Shown here: piece by piece, positions 38,382 to 47,219 of the stretch
Layout: every line of letters begins with the position of its first letter
Numbering within the stretch: the stretch's first letter is position 1
Source: Pseudomonas citri
GTDB lineage: Bacteria; Pseudomonadota; Gammaproteobacteria; Pseudomonadales; Pseudomonadaceae
Assembly (NCBI RefSeq): GCF_025336485.1
Contig: NZ_JAODAB010000008.1
Location: 165,040 to 229,039, forward strand
DNA length: 64,000 nucleotides
Direction: 5' to 3'
Notes under the pieces: model-generated
Database searches by the model: none
Seen by the model: the letters and a program-made list of their open reading frames with translations, nothing else
Told to the model about the DNA's origin: nothing
Made by a program: the position numbers and the translations under genes

Positions 38382-39332
38382 TCACGGCTCGAACAACGCC
38401 TTTAGCCCCTGCGCCGAATTGAACATTCCCTCGCCGCTATGCCCGACCCCGGGCACTTCGATCAGTCGCTGGTTCAACCCCACGGGATGGCGCCGGGTCA
38501 GGTAGTCGAAAAAGAAGTGCCCGCGCAATAACCGATACGGTCCTTGGGTCTGTGCCTCACAGCCTTTATCCAGCGCCGGCTGTTCCGGGTCGACGTCCTG
38601 TTGTCCCAGCAGATAGACGACGTCGCGCTTGACGTAGTTTTCTTCCAACTGAGCCGGTGTTTGTCCGACGGCATAGGTGGGCAGATTTTCCAGGCCATAT
38701 TTCCAATGATTGAAGCCCGGGCAACTGGCAAGGGCAAAGGCCATGGGCCGCTGTCCGTCGAAATAGGCATAGGACGATGGGTTGGCAACGACGAAACGCG
38801 GGCTGATCCGGTATTCGCCATGGGCGAGCAGGGCATAGCGCTGGACCACCTGGGCGCCGCCGGAGTGGCCGGCGATGACGATCTCCTTCACTTCGGGAAA
38901 CTGCTGGCGGTCGCTGACCCGCGCCACGATGTCGTCCAGGACCTGGAACGAACTCACCGGATTCGGCCCTGTGGATAAACCGCCGGCCATCCAGTCATTG
39001 CCTTGCCAGCGCAGGAGGTCATTGGGCAGTTGATGGCGAGCCACGTCCTGCTCGTTGAGAAACTGCGGGGCAATGATCAGGGTCGTGTCCAGTTGCCCGG
39101 CGAGCCCGGCTGCTGTTTCGGCGCTGCGCAGATAGGTGTCGGCGTTGCGCAACCGCCCGTGGACGATGATCAGCACGCGCTGGATGGACGCGGGCGGCGG
39201 GCTTACGGCAACCGCCATGGCACCGCCCTGGAGTTGCAGGCGTCCTTGAGCGACCTCATTCACGCCGTGTTCGTTTGCCTGGGCGAGCAGGCAACACAGC
39301 GACAGGCCGATCAACGTCCCCCACTTCATCAT
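38382..39332 (-). CDS. Secreted alpha/beta-hydrolase-fold protein, 316 aa
   Basis: Signal peptide over residues 1-19 (MMKWGTLIGLSLCCLLAQAN). Strand 3 and the oxyanion region are VLIIVHGRLRNADTY, the nucleophile elbow is IVIAGHSGGAQVV (Ser157), and a C-terminal VPGVGHSGEGMF supplies the likely catalytic His. Probably a periplasmic esterase or lipase-like enzyme with unknown substrate. Two adjacent ATG codons (39332, 39329) follow directly on the stop codon of the metallopeptidase gene, so the two are co-translated. Confidence 0.85.
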   Translation of the reverse strand: MMKWGTLIGLSLCCLLAQANEHGVNEVAQGRLQLQGGAMAVAVSPPPASIQRVLIIVHGRLRNADTYLRSAETAAGLAGQLDTTLIIAPQFLNEQDVARHQLPNDLLRWQGNDWMAGGLSTGPNPVSSFQVLDDIVARVSDRQQFPEVKEIVIAGHSGGAQVVQRYALLAHGEYRISPRFVVANPSSYAYFDGQRPMAFALASCPGFNHWKYGLENLPTYAVGQTPAQLEENYVKRDVVYLLGQQDVDPEQPALDKGCEAQTQGPYRLLRGHFFFDYLTRRHPVGLNQRLIEVPGVGHSGEGMFNSAQGLKALFEP

Positions 39333-40217
39333 CTACAGGTTTTTCGCCGCGAAGGTGTCGCACTGGCCGACCTGGCCCTGGGTAAAGCCGGCCTTGAACC
39401 AGCGCACGCGCTGCGCCGAGGTGCCATGGGTGAAGGAGTCTGGCACCACGCGGCCCTGGCCCTGTTGCTGCAAGCGGTCGTCGCCGATGGCGTTGGCGGC
39501 GTTCAAGGCCTCTTCGATGTCGCCGGGCTCGAGCCAGTTCAGGCGTTTTTGCGCATGGTTGGCCCAGACGCCAGCCAGGCAATCGGCCTGCAACTCCTGG
39601 CGAACCAGCAAGCCGCCGTCGCCTTCCATCTGCCGGCCTTGCTGGCGTGCCTGCTGGATTTTCGCCGACACGCCGAGCAACGTCTGCACATGGTGGCCGA
39701 CTTCATGGGCAATGACGTAGGCCTGGGCGAAGTCGCCGGCGGCCGCGAAACGCTGGGTCATTTCCTTGAAGAAACTCATGTCCAGGTAGACCTGCCGGTC
39801 CGCCGGGCAATAGAACGGCCCGGTCGCCGAAGAGGCCAGGCCGCAGGCCGAGTTGACCCGACCGCTGAACAGCACCAGCTTCGGTTGCTGGTATTGGCGC
39901 CCGGCTTGCTGGAAAATCTGGCCCCAGGTGTCTTCGGTGTCGCCGAGGATCGCGCGCACGAATTCGGCTTGTTCGTCGTTGGCCGGTGGCGCCTGGCGGG
40001 TTTGCGATGATGTGGGGGCGGACTGGTCCATCTGCCCGGCCAGTTGACCGAGGATCTGCATAGGGTCCTGGCCGGTGATCCAGCCGATGCCGACGATCAG
40101 GACAATGGCTGTCAGGCTCAACCCCTTGCCGCCGCCGAAACGCAGCCCGCCACCGCCCCCGTCGTCCCCGCGAGCGTCCACCACGTTGTCACTGCGGCGA
40201 CCTTTTTTCCATAACAT
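39333..40217 (-). CDS. YpfJ-type neutral zinc metallopeptidase, 294 aa
   Basis: Membrane-anchored zincin. A short Gly-rich N-terminus (GDDGGGGGLRFGGGKG) precedes one helix (LSLTAIVLIVGIGWITG). The catalytic motif is HEVGHHVQ (His171, Glu172, His175) with a downstream ligand helix ELQADCLAGVWA. CGLASSATGPFYCPADRQVY is a family signature. Substrate unknown. It is upstream of, and directly abuts, the secreted hydrolase gene. Confidence 0.92.
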   Translation of the reverse strand: MLWKKGRRSDNVVDARGDDGGGGGLRFGGGKGLSLTAIVLIVGIGWITGQDPMQILGQLAGQMDQSAPTSSQTRQAPPANDEQAEFVRAILGDTEDTWGQIFQQAGRQYQQPKLVLFSGRVNSACGLASSATGPFYCPADRQVYLDMSFFKEMTQRFAAAGDFAQAYVIAHEVGHHVQTLLGVSAKIQQARQQGRQMEGDGGLLVRQELQADCLAGVWANHAQKRLNWLEPGDIEEALNAANAIGDDRLQQQGQGRVVPDSFTHGTSAQRVRWFKAGFTQGQVGQCDTFAAKNL

Positions 40218-40470
40218 GGCGAAATCCTCTGATTGGCCCTGTGAAGAGTGTGCCTGCCGTTGGGGTGAGTCTAGCGTTCAGGCGCCCAAGGTGCGCGCCG
40301 CGCTTGAGCTGTCAGGCAACGGATACGGGTTTTGGTTCATGGGTAAAGCGATCCTGCCGGGTTCGCGGATTTTCATTACACTTCGGGCTGCAGAACTTAT
40401 CCGGTCCTTCCCGGCCCAAGCACTGCAGCGTGCGTCACGGCCCTTACATCCAGCAACGCAGGTTTCCCTT

Positions 40471-41349
40471 ATGACCGTCAGCACCCCGCTCTCCGGCGTC
40501 AATCGGCCTTTCAAGGGCATCGTGCTGATTCTGGTCGCAACGTTCCTGTTCTCCAGTCATGACGCGTTGTCCAAGTATCTGTCGGGTTTTTATCCGATCA
40601 TCATGGTGGTGTGGGCCCGTTACCTGGTGCACACCTTGTTGATGGCCGGTATTTTCCTGCCCCGTTCGGGCTTGCGGGTGCTGCGTACCAAGCGTCCGCT
40701 CTGGCAACTGGCCCGGGCCTTGTGCCTGTTGGGCACCAGCCTGTTCTTTACCACGGCGCTGCTGTACATCCCGTTGGCCGAGGCGACGGCGGTCAACTTC
40801 CTGGCCCCGGTGCTGGTGACGGCGTTGTCGGTGCCGTTGCTGGGCGAGCGGGTGACGCGTGGACAATGGGTGGCGGTGATCTTCGGTTTTATCGGGGTAT
40901 TGATCATCGTCCATCCCGGCGGCGACCTGTTCACCCCGGCGGTGGTGTTGCCGTTCTGTTCGGCGTTGTTCTTCTGCTTCTACCAACTGCTCACGCGCAA
41001 GCTCAGTGAGGTCGACAGCCCGACCACCAGCAATTTCTTCGCCGGCCTGTGCAATACCTTGGTGATGAGTGCGCTGGTGCCGTTCTTCTGGCAAGTGCCG
41101 AGCCTGGTGCACGGCGCGATGATGCTGGCGCTGGGAACGTGCGGGATGACGGCGCACCTGATGCTGACCCAGGCCTTCCGCTTCGCCGCCCCGGCGTTGC
41201 TCGCGCCGTTCGGCTACTGCCAGATCGTGTTCGCTGGGTTATTGGGCTGGTTGTTGTTCAGCCATACGCCAACGTTGACCACGGTGGTGGGCATTACCCT
41301 GATCTGCTTGAGTGGGTTGGCGGCGGCGTGGCAACAGCGACGGGGGTGA
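40471..41349 (+). CDS. EamA/DMT-family transporter, 292 aa
   Basis: Ten-helix DMT-superfamily exporter with two EamA repeats. Start MTVSTPLSGVNRPFKGIVLI at 40471 begins directly before the first helix (ILVATFLFSSHDALSKYL). Mid-protein [20 protein letters not shown] and C-terminal FGYCQIVFAGLLGWLLFSHT are typical of the S-adenosylmethionine/riboflavin-type branch, but substrate is not assignable. The longer frame to 40075 runs through the divergent gap and is not supported. Confidence 0.86.
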   Translation: MTVSTPLSGVNRPFKGIVLILVATFLFSSHDALSKYLSGFYPIIMVVWARYLVHTLLMAGIFLPRSGLRVLRTKRPLWQLARALCLLGTSLFFTTALLYIPLAEATAVNFLAPVLVTALSVPLLGERVTRGQWVAVIFGFIGVLIIVHPGGDLFTPAVVLPFCSALFFCFYQLLTRKLSEVDSPTTSNFFAGLCNTLVMSALVPFFWQVPSLVHGAMMLALGTCGMTAHLMLTQAFRFAAPALLAPFGYCQIVFAGLLGWLLFSHTPTLTTVVGITLICLSGLAAAWQQRRG

Positions 41350-41370
41350 CGCAGAACGTGAAGAGGGGAG

Positions 41371-41457
41371 TGTGGGAGCAAGGCTTGCCTGCGATGCAGA
41401 CGATGCGGTCTTAAGTGAACCGAGTCGTCTGCATCGCGGGCAAGCCTTGCTCCCACA
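41371..41457. repeat. REP-type inverted repeat with 33-bp arms
   Basis: Arms 41371-41403 and 41425-41457 match at 32 of 33 positions, beginning TGTGGGAGCAAGGCTTGCC. It lies between the convergent EamA and MFS transporter genes. Same family as 8143, 47288, 52416 and 62857. Confidence 0.9.
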
Positions 41458-41487
41458 GGGGGATGCAGGATCCTGGGCTGGCTGGCG

Positions 41488-42825
41488 TCAGCTTTCCAGT
41501 GTCGGCACCTTGCGCGGCGCCATGAAGTACAGCCAGGTCAGGGCAATGAAATACATCGCCGGGATGAGGGTGAACAGCACGGTGTAGTTGTTGTTGGTCA
41601 CCGTCAGGATGTGGCCCACCAACTGGGTCATGAACATCCCGCCGATGGCCGCGCACATGCCGCCGAAACCGAACACCGTGCTCATCATGTGCTTGGGCGT
41701 GTAGTCCATCACCAGGCCCCAGATATTGGCGGTCCAGGCCTGGTGCGCGCCGATGGCCAGGGAAATGGCAAACACTGCCATCCACAGGTTGCTGGCGCCG
41801 GCGGCCAGGATCACCCCGATGATGCAGCAGGCGAACAACAGCATGGACACCAGGCGCGCCTTGATCGGATTGAGCCCGCGTCCGATCAGGAACGAAGAGA
41901 GGATCCCGCCGCCCACGCTGCCGAAGTCGGCGGTGAGGTAGATGATGATCAGCGGAATGCCCATCTGGGTCACGTTGATCCCCAGGTTGTATTGCTGGTT
42001 GAGGAACGGCGGCAGCCAGTAGAGGTAGAACCAGAACACCGGCGCGGTGATCGAGTAGGCCAGGGCGAATGCCCAGGTGCCGCGCATGCGCAGGATGCGC
42101 GAGAACGGCACGCGGACCTGGTCCGGTTCGCCTGCGCCTTGGATGTAATCCAGTTCCGACTGTTTGACGGTAGGGTGGTCTTCCGGGTTGAAGTACTTCA
42201 GGCCCCAGAACAGCAACCAGATACCGCCCAGTGCGGCCATGCACAGGAATGCCGCCTGCCAGCCCCACACGTGCAGCACCAATGGCAGCAGCATCGGGGT
42301 GAACATCGCACCGACGTTGGTCCCGGCGTTGAAGATGCCGGTGGCGACCGCGCGTTCACCGGCCGGGAACCACAACCGGGTGGTCTTCACGCAAGCCGGG
42401 TAGTTGGCGGCTTCGGTCAGGCCGAGGATGAAGCGGCAGACCATGAAGCCCACCGCCGAAGTGGCCAGGCCATGGGCGCCGGTCGCCAGACTCCAGAGCA
42501 GCACGGCGCAGAAGAACACGCGCTTGACGCCGATCCGGTCGATCAATCGGCCTTGCAGCACGAAGCCGACGGCATAACCGACCTGGAACCAGAAGTTGAT
42601 ATTGGCGTAGTCCATCGCCGTCCAGCTCATTTCCTTGGCGAGGATGGGCTGCATCACGCCCAGGGCGGCGCGATCGATGTAGTTCAGGGTGGTGGCGAAG
42701 AACACCAGGGCGAGCATGACCCAACGGGTCTTGCCCACGGCCATGGCGCCACGGATCTTGTCGCCGATACCGCCAGTCGAGGCACCCAGGCCAGCAGCAA
42801 GGCGGGAGCTTTGGGAAGGAATCAT
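41488..42825 (-). CDS. MFS transporter, probable quinate/shikimate or related aromatic-acid uptake, 445 aa
   Basis: Twelve-helix transporter of the anion:cation symporter (ACS) family. N-terminal signature VFFATTLNYIDRAALGVMQP, loop motif GRLIDRIGVKRVFF, and GLTEAANYPACVKTTRLWFP. It is divergent from quiC with a shared 254-base control region, and PAO1 has an MFS gene (PA0241) beside its quiC. Import of quinate, shikimate, dehydroshikimate or protocatechuate is inferred from this context; sequence alone does not give the substrate. Confidence 0.88.
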   Translation of the reverse strand: MIPSQSSRLAAGLGASTGGIGDKIRGAMAVGKTRWVMLALVFFATTLNYIDRAALGVMQPILAKEMSWTAMDYANINFWFQVGYAVGFVLQGRLIDRIGVKRVFFCAVLLWSLATGAHGLATSAVGFMVCRFILGLTEAANYPACVKTTRLWFPAGERAVATGIFNAGTNVGAMFTPMLLPLVLHVWGWQAAFLCMAALGGIWLLFWGLKYFNPEDHPTVKQSELDYIQGAGEPDQVRVPFSRILRMRGTWAFALAYSITAPVFWFYLYWLPPFLNQQYNLGINVTQMGIPLIIIYLTADFGSVGGGILSSFLIGRGLNPIKARLVSMLLFACCIIGVILAAGASNLWMAVFAISLAIGAHQAWTANIWGLVMDYTPKHMMSTVFGFGGMCAAIGGMFMTQLVGHILTVTNNNYTVLFTLIPAMYFIALTWLYFMAPRKVPTLES

Positions 42826-42959
42826 AGTGTGTACCCGTTTTTGAAATTCTTATGGGTTGGTCTGGGGCTGTTCATCGGTGCCGGTGTTCAGGGCCGGCGT
42901 CGATGTGGGGCGATGGTGCGCAGTGGACAAAAAATCGTCAATTGAGCAACCGGCATTTT

Positions 42960-42974
42960 GTTCGATAATCGCCC
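42960..42974. promoter_or_regulatory. PcaR-like (IclR-family) box in the quiC / transporter control region
   Basis: GTTCGATAATCGCCC matches the P. putida PcaR consensus that I recall (GTTCGATAATCGCAC) at 14 of 15 bases. It lies 105 bases before quiC and 134 bases before the divergent transporter gene. A related palindrome is found upstream of aroQ at 47221. Confidence 0.6.
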
Positions 42975-42978
42975 AAAA

Positions 42979-42997
42979 AACTAACCGAATGGTACAT
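42979..42997 (-). promoter_or_regulatory. Shared 19-bp motif in the quiC control region, possible TetR operator
   Basis: Read on the minus strand this is ATGTACCATTCGGTTAGTT. It matches 13 of 19 positions with TTGTACTAGATGGTTAATT at 47167 upstream of aroQ. Both copies adjoin an IclR-type box. A local TetR regulator is encoded between the two sites, so it is the natural candidate to bind them. Confidence 0.45.
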
Positions 42998-43079
42998 ATT
43001 GAATTGCCCAAAGGAAATGACCCACCAATAATCGGCTCACTCTTTCAAAAGCGGCGCACGTTGTGCGGGAGCCGAAGTC

Positions 43080-44981
43080 ATGCAGCGATCCATTGCAACC
43101 GTATCCTTGAGCGGCACCCTGCCGGAAAAACTCGAAGCCATTGCCGCCGCCGGTTTCGACGGGGTGGAGATCTTCGAAAATGACCTGCTCTACTACGACG
43201 GCAGCCCTCGGGACATTCGCCAGATGTGTGCCGACCTGGGCATCGCCATCACCCTGTTTCAGCCGTTCCGTGACTTCGAAGGCTGCCGCCGCGATCGCTT
43301 GGCACGCAATCTGGAGCGGGCCGAGCGCAAGTTCGACCTGATGCAGGAGCTGGGCACCGACCTGGTGCTGGTGTGCAGCAATGCCTCGGCCGATAGCCTC
43401 GGCGACGAACGCATTCTGATCGATGACCTGCGCTTGCTGGCCGAACGGGCCGGAGCCCGTGGCTTGCGCATCGGTTATGAAGCCCTGGCCTGGGGCCGGC
43501 ATGTGAACACTTATCAACAGGTCTGGAACATCGTGCGCCAGGCCGATCACGAGAGCCTCGGCGTGTTGCTCGACAGCTTCCACACCTTGTCCCTCAAGGG
43601 TGACCCGAGCGCCATTGCGCAGATCCCCGGCGAGAAAATTTTCTTCGTGCAAATGGCCGACGCGCCGATCCTGGCGATGGATGTGCTGGAGTGGAGCCGG
43701 CATTTCCGCTGCTTCCCGGGCCAGGGCGAATTCGATTTGCCAGGCTTTTTGGCGCCGATCATCAAGAGTGGCTACACCGGGCCGCTGTCGCTGGAAATCT
43801 TCAATGACGGTTTTCGCGCCGCACCGCCGAGGGCCAATGCCGCCGACGGCCTGCGTTCGTTGTTGTACCTGGAAGAAAAGACCCGCCAGCGCCTGGCCAC
43901 GGAGGCTGCACCTGCGAGCACGGCCGATATCCTCTTCGCCACCCCGCCGGCCAGCGAGTACGACGGCATCGAGTTCCTGGAGTTCGCCGTCGACGACAAC
44001 CTCGGCGCCAAGCTGGGCCATTGGCTGGAGCGCCTCGGGTTCGTCAAGGCGGGCCAGCATCGCTCCAAGAACGTGAGCCTGCTGCGCCAGGGCGACATCA
44101 ACCTGATTCTCAACAGTGAACCCTATTCCTTCGGCCACAGTTTTTTCGAGGCCCACGGGCCATCGTTGTGCGCCACCGCCGCGCGGGTCAAGGACAGCGC
44201 CAGCGCCCTGAAACGCGCCGTGGCCTACAAGGGCCAGCCCTATCGTGGTTTGGTGGGGCCCAACGAGCTGGAGCTGGCGGCGGTGCGCGCACCGGATGGC
44301 AGCCTGATCTACCTGGTGGACCAGGACGCCGATGTCTACGGCACCGATTTCAACCTGCAACCGGGTGCCGTCATCGGTGCCGGGCTCAAGCGCATCGACC
44401 ACATGGCGATGGCGCTGCCGGCCGACAGCCTCGACAGTTGGGTGCTGTTCTACAAGAGCCTGCTGGATTTCGAGGCCGACGACGAAGTGGTGCTGCCCGA
44501 CCCTTATGGCCTGGTCAAGAGCCGGGCGTTGCGCAGTCGTTGCAGCTCGATTCGACTGCCGCTGAACATTTCCGAAAACCGCAACACCGCGATCTCCCAC
44601 GCGCTGTCGAGTTATCGCGGCTCCGGCGTGCATCACATTGCTTTCGACTGCGATGACATCTTCGCCCAGGTCAGCCGGGCCAAGGAGGCCGGGGTGCCGT
44701 TGCTGGACATCCCGCTCAACTATTACGACGACTTGGCGGCGCGCTTCGATTTCGACGACGAGTTTCTCAGCGAACTGGCGTATTTCAATGTGCTGTACGA
44801 CCGGGATGGCCAAGGGGGCGAGCTGTTCCACGTCTACACCGAGCCGTTCGAAGGGCGGTTTTTCTTTGAAATCATCCAGCGCAAGAACGGCTATGCCGGC
44901 TACGGCGCGGCCAACGTCGCGGTGCGGTTGGCGGCCATGGCCAAATCCCGCAGCGGTGGTTTGCGACACGCCAAGTTGTAG
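43080..44981 (+). CDS. quiC: 3-dehydroshikimate dehydratase QuiC1 (fused to an HPPD-like domain), 633 aa
   Basis: Converts 3-dehydroshikimate to protocatechuate, feeding quinate and shikimate into the beta-ketoadipate pathway. The N-terminal TIM barrel (residues 1-~285) has the metal ligands Glu134 (GYEALAWG), Asp165 (LDSFH), Gln191 (VQMADAP) and Glu239 (LEIFND), matching those I recall for characterised QuiC1. The C-terminal half is a VOC/4-hydroxyphenylpyruvate-dioxygenase-like domain with a full facial triad, His441 (IDHMAMAL), His519 (GVHHIAFD) and Glu597 (FFFEIIQ). It is divergent from the transporter and followed by the TetR gene. Confidence 0.95.
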   Translation: MQRSIATVSLSGTLPEKLEAIAAAGFDGVEIFENDLLYYDGSPRDIRQMCADLGIAITLFQPFRDFEGCRRDRLARNLERAERKFDLMQELGTDLVLVCSNASADSLGDERILIDDLRLLAERAGARGLRIGYEALAWGRHVNTYQQVWNIVRQADHESLGVLLDSFHTLSLKGDPSAIAQIPGEKIFFVQMADAPILAMDVLEWSRHFRCFPGQGEFDLPGFLAPIIKSGYTGPLSLEIFNDGFRAAPPRANAADGLRSLLYLEEKTRQRLATEAAPASTADILFATPPASEYDGIEFLEFAVDDNLGAKLGHWLERLGFVKAGQHRSKNVSLLRQGDINLILNSEPYSFGHSFFEAHGPSLCATAARVKDSASALKRAVAYKGQPYRGLVGPNELELAAVRAPDGSLIYLVDQDADVYGTDFNLQPGAVIGAGLKRIDHMAMALPADSLDSWVLFYKSLLDFEADDEVVLPDPYGLVKSRALRSRCSSIRLPLNISENRNTAISHALSSYRGSGVHHIAFDCDDIFAQVSRAKEAGVPLLDIPLNYYDDLAARFDFDDEFLSELAYFNVLYDRDGQGGELFHVYTEPFEGRFFFEIIQRKNGYAGYGAANVAVRLAAMAKSRSGGLRHAKL

Positions 44982-45083
44982 GTAAATCGTAACGGTGGCG
45001 GTAATGGGCCGCCCCGTGGCTTTCTTCACTGCACGGCGCGGCCCATAATCGTCGGCTTGTGCAGTGATGGCCGTGAGCCCGCA

Positions 45084-45761
45084 ATGACTATGAATCCAGA
45101 GCCAGCGACAGAACTTGACGCGCCTGTCGTCGCAACGCGCAAGGGACGCAAGAACAACCCGGAGAAAACCCGGGAAAACATCCTCCAGGAAGCCATCGTC
45201 GAGTTCGTCCAGCAAGGCTTGGCTGGTGCCCGGGTCGATGCCATCGCCGAGCGCATCCACACCTCGAAGCGCATGATCTATTACTACTTCGGCAGCAAGG
45301 AGCAGTTGTACGTCGAGGTGCTGGAAAAACTCTACGGTAACATCCGCAACACCGAGAGCCGCCTGCACCTGGCCGAGCTCGCACCGGTGGATGCCATCCG
45401 ACGCCTGGTGGAGTTCACCTTCGACCACCACGACCGCAACGTCGATTTCGTGCGCATCGTCTGCATCGAGAACATCCACAACGCCGAATACGTCAAGCAA
45501 TCCGGCGCGATCAAGGCGATGACCAATACCATTCTCGACTCCCTGGGCGTGATCCTGCGCCGCGGCGCCGAGGAGGGCGTGTTCCGCGCCGGCCTCGAGC
45601 CGCTGGACGTGCACCTGTTGATCAACTCGTTCTGTTTCTATCGCGTGTCCAACCGCCAGACGTTCGGCGAGATCTTCCAGATCGATTTTTCGGACGAAGC
45701 GATCAGGCAGCGCCATCGGCAGATGATTTGCGAGTCGGTGTTGCGCTACCTGCAAGCCTGA
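45084..45761 (+). CDS. TetR-family regulator of the qui cluster, 225 aa
   Basis: N-terminal TetR helix-turn-helix (PEKTRENILQEAIVEFVQQG, GARVDAIAERIHTSKRMIYYYFGSKEQLY), then a ligand-binding C-terminal domain of about 150 residues with a TetR_C-type RQTFGEIFQIDF end. ATG 45084 (MTMNPEPATE) is used; 45090 is an alternative. It sits 102 bases after quiC in the same direction, as PA0243 does in PAO1, and most likely responds to a quinate/shikimate-pathway intermediate. Confidence 0.88.
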   Translation: MTMNPEPATELDAPVVATRKGRKNNPEKTRENILQEAIVEFVQQGLAGARVDAIAERIHTSKRMIYYYFGSKEQLYVEVLEKLYGNIRNTESRLHLAELAPVDAIRRLVEFTFDHHDRNVDFVRIVCIENIHNAEYVKQSGAIKAMTNTILDSLGVILRRGAEEGVFRAGLEPLDVHLLINSFCFYRVSNRQTFGEIFQIDFSDEAIRQRHRQMICESVLRYLQA

Positions 45762-45763
45762 TC

Positions 45764-45791
45764 CTGGGGCCCCAGTGGGAACAGGCTCCCA
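45764..45791. terminator. Two adjoining palindromes at the convergent TetR / aroE ends
   Basis: CTGGGGCCCCAG is a perfect 12-base palindrome just after the TetR stop codon. TGGGA-ACAGGC-TCCCA follows at 45776-45791, a truncated relative of the GTGGGAGC repeats. Neither has a strong U-run. Confidence 0.45.
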
Positions 45792-45810
45792 TAGGGGCGG
45801 GGAGCTGGTT

Positions 45811-46668
45811 TCAGTGATTCATGCTCTGGAAATGCGCCAGCATCCGCTGCGCGTCCGGCGCGACGCCGCTGAACAGTTCGAACGCTTTCACCGCCTGGAA
45901 CACCGCCATGTTGCCACCGTCCAGCGTGCGGCAGCCCAGGGCGCGGGCATGGCGCAGCAGTTCGGTTTCCAGCGGGAAGTAGACGATTTCCGCCACCCAC
46001 AATTCGCTGCGCAGCAGCTCGACCGGCACCGGCGTGCCCGGTAGTTTCGCCATGCCCATGGGCGTGGTGTTGACCAGGCCGTCCGCGTTCGCCATGGCGC
46101 TGGGCAGGTCATGCCCGGCCCGGGCGCGGCTGGCGCCGAAGTGCTGGTTCAGGTTATGGGCCAAGGCTTCGGCACGGTCGGCCTCGACGTCAAAAATGTC
46201 CAGTGTTTGCACGCCTTCCGCCAACAGCGCGTGGGCAACCGCCGCGCCGGCACCGCCAGCCCCCATCTGGACCACGTGACACCGTGGCGCATCACCCAGG
46301 CCACGGCGAAAACCTTCGGCAAAGCCCAGGCAATCGGTGTTGTGGCCGATGCGCTTGCCGTCCTTGAGCACCACGGTGTTGACCGCGCCGATGCCACGGG
46401 CCTCGGGCGACAGCTCATCAAGCAGCGGGATGATCGCCTGCTTGCAGGGGAAGGTGATGTTCAGGCCGGTGAAGTCCATGCGCTCGGCAGCCTTCAGCAG
46501 ATCGGGCAGGGCGCTGCTGTCGAGGTGCAGTGCATCGAGATCGATCAACCGATAGAGGTAGCGCATGCCCTGGGCATCGCCTTCCTGTTCGTGCAGGGTA
46601 GGTGTGCGCGACGCCTGGATGCCCGCGCCGATCAGGCCGGCAAGCACGGTGATATTCGACATACGCAT
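45811..46668 (-). CDS. Shikimate dehydrogenase, catabolic AroE/QuiB type, 285 aa
   Basis: NAD(P)-dependent dehydrogenase interconverting shikimate (or quinate) and the dehydro forms. Substrate residues are Ser20-x-Thr22 (IQASRTPTLHE), catalytic Lys76 (NITFPCKQAI) and Asp112 (GHNTDCLGF). The Rossmann motif is MGAGGAGAAVAHALL, and the C-terminal helix is GGNMAVFQAVKAFELF. Context with quiC and aroQ points to a catabolic role separate from the biosynthetic AroE. The start at 46668 overlaps the aroQ stop (TGATG); 46662 (MSNITV) is a second option. Confidence 0.9.
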   Translation of the reverse strand: MRMSNITVLAGLIGAGIQASRTPTLHEQEGDAQGMRYLYRLIDLDALHLDSSALPDLLKAAERMDFTGLNITFPCKQAIIPLLDELSPEARGIGAVNTVVLKDGKRIGHNTDCLGFAEGFRRGLGDAPRCHVVQMGAGGAGAAVAHALLAEGVQTLDIFDVEADRAEALAHNLNQHFGASRARAGHDLPSAMANADGLVNTTPMGMAKLPGTPVPVELLRSELWVAEIVYFPLETELLRHARALGCRTLDGGNMAVFQAVKAFELFSGVAPDAQRMLAHFQSMNH

Positions 46669-47108
46669 CAACCCTTCAACCGCTGGCTGAAATGTTCCAG
46701 TGCCAGGCGATAGCCGTGGCTGCCAAACCCGCACATCACGCCGATGGCGATGGATGAGACGAAGGAGTGGTGGCGGAAGGTCTCGCGGGCGTGGACGTTG
46801 GACAGGTGGACTTCGATGACCGGGACTTCGCTGGCGATCAGGGCGTCGCGGATTGCCACCGAGGTGTGGGTCCAGGCCGCCGGATTGATGACGATACCGG
46901 CACACCGGCCGCGGGCACCGTGAATCCAGTCGAGCAATTCGCCTTCCTGGTTGGTCTGGCGAAACTCCACCGCCAGGCCCAATTCTTCGGCGGCGCGACC
47001 GCACAGTGCCGAAATGTCCGCCAGGGTTTCATGGCCGTAGGTCGCCGGCTCGCGAGTGCCGAGCAGATTCAGGTTCGGGCCGTTGAGCACCAGGATGATC
47101 GGAGGCAT
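46668..47108 (-). CDS. aroQ: Type II 3-dehydroquinate dehydratase AroQ, 146 aa
   Basis: Dodecameric flavodoxin-fold enzyme converting dehydroquinate and dehydroshikimate. Catalytic Tyr24 is in the flexible loop ([14 protein letters not shown]) and catalytic His101 in [17 protein letters not shown], with Asn75-like [11 protein letters not shown]. The start [14 protein letters not shown] at 47108 has GGAG nine bases upstream; the frame extends to 47138 without need. It leads the aroQ-aroE operon and is probably a catabolic second copy, since aroQ also serves aromatic biosynthesis elsewhere in the genome. Confidence 0.93.
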   Translation of the reverse strand: MPPIILVLNGPNLNLLGTREPATYGHETLADISALCGRAAEELGLAVEFRQTNQEGELLDWIHGARGRCAGIVINPAAWTHTSVAIRDALIASEVPVIEVHLSNVHARETFRHHSFVSSIAIGVMCGFGSHGYRLALEHFSQRLKG

Positions 47109-47166
47109 TGCGATTTTCTCCACTTTTATTGTTGGCATGACGCAGCTGTATGCCGGTGGAGATAAA

Positions 47167-47185
47167 TTGTACTAGATGGTTAATT
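47167..47185 (+). promoter_or_regulatory. Shared 19-bp motif upstream of aroQ, possible TetR operator
   Basis: TTGTACTAGATGGTTAATT, 59 bases before the aroQ start codon, is the partner of the motif at 42979. The core ACTAGATGGT is a near-palindrome, as expected for a TetR dimer. Confidence 0.45.
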
Positions 47186-47219
47186 TGGTCAAACGAAGCC
47201 GCTGTCATGGGCTAATAAG

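Noticed and set aside
42981..45755. 924-codon open frame on the minus strand opposite quiC and the TetR gene
   Set aside because: Spans two well-supported genes on the other strand and has no domain of its own; an antisense shadow.
45811..46668. aroE/aroQ pair as the housekeeping shikimate-pathway genes
   Set aside because: Their place beside quiC, a TetR gene and an aromatic-acid transporter, and the shared operator motifs, fit a catabolic role better, although enzyme chemistry is the same and this cannot be proved from sequence.
46111..46713. 200-codon open frame opposite aroE
   Set aside because: The aroE frame on the minus strand has all catalytic residues; this frame is its shadow.
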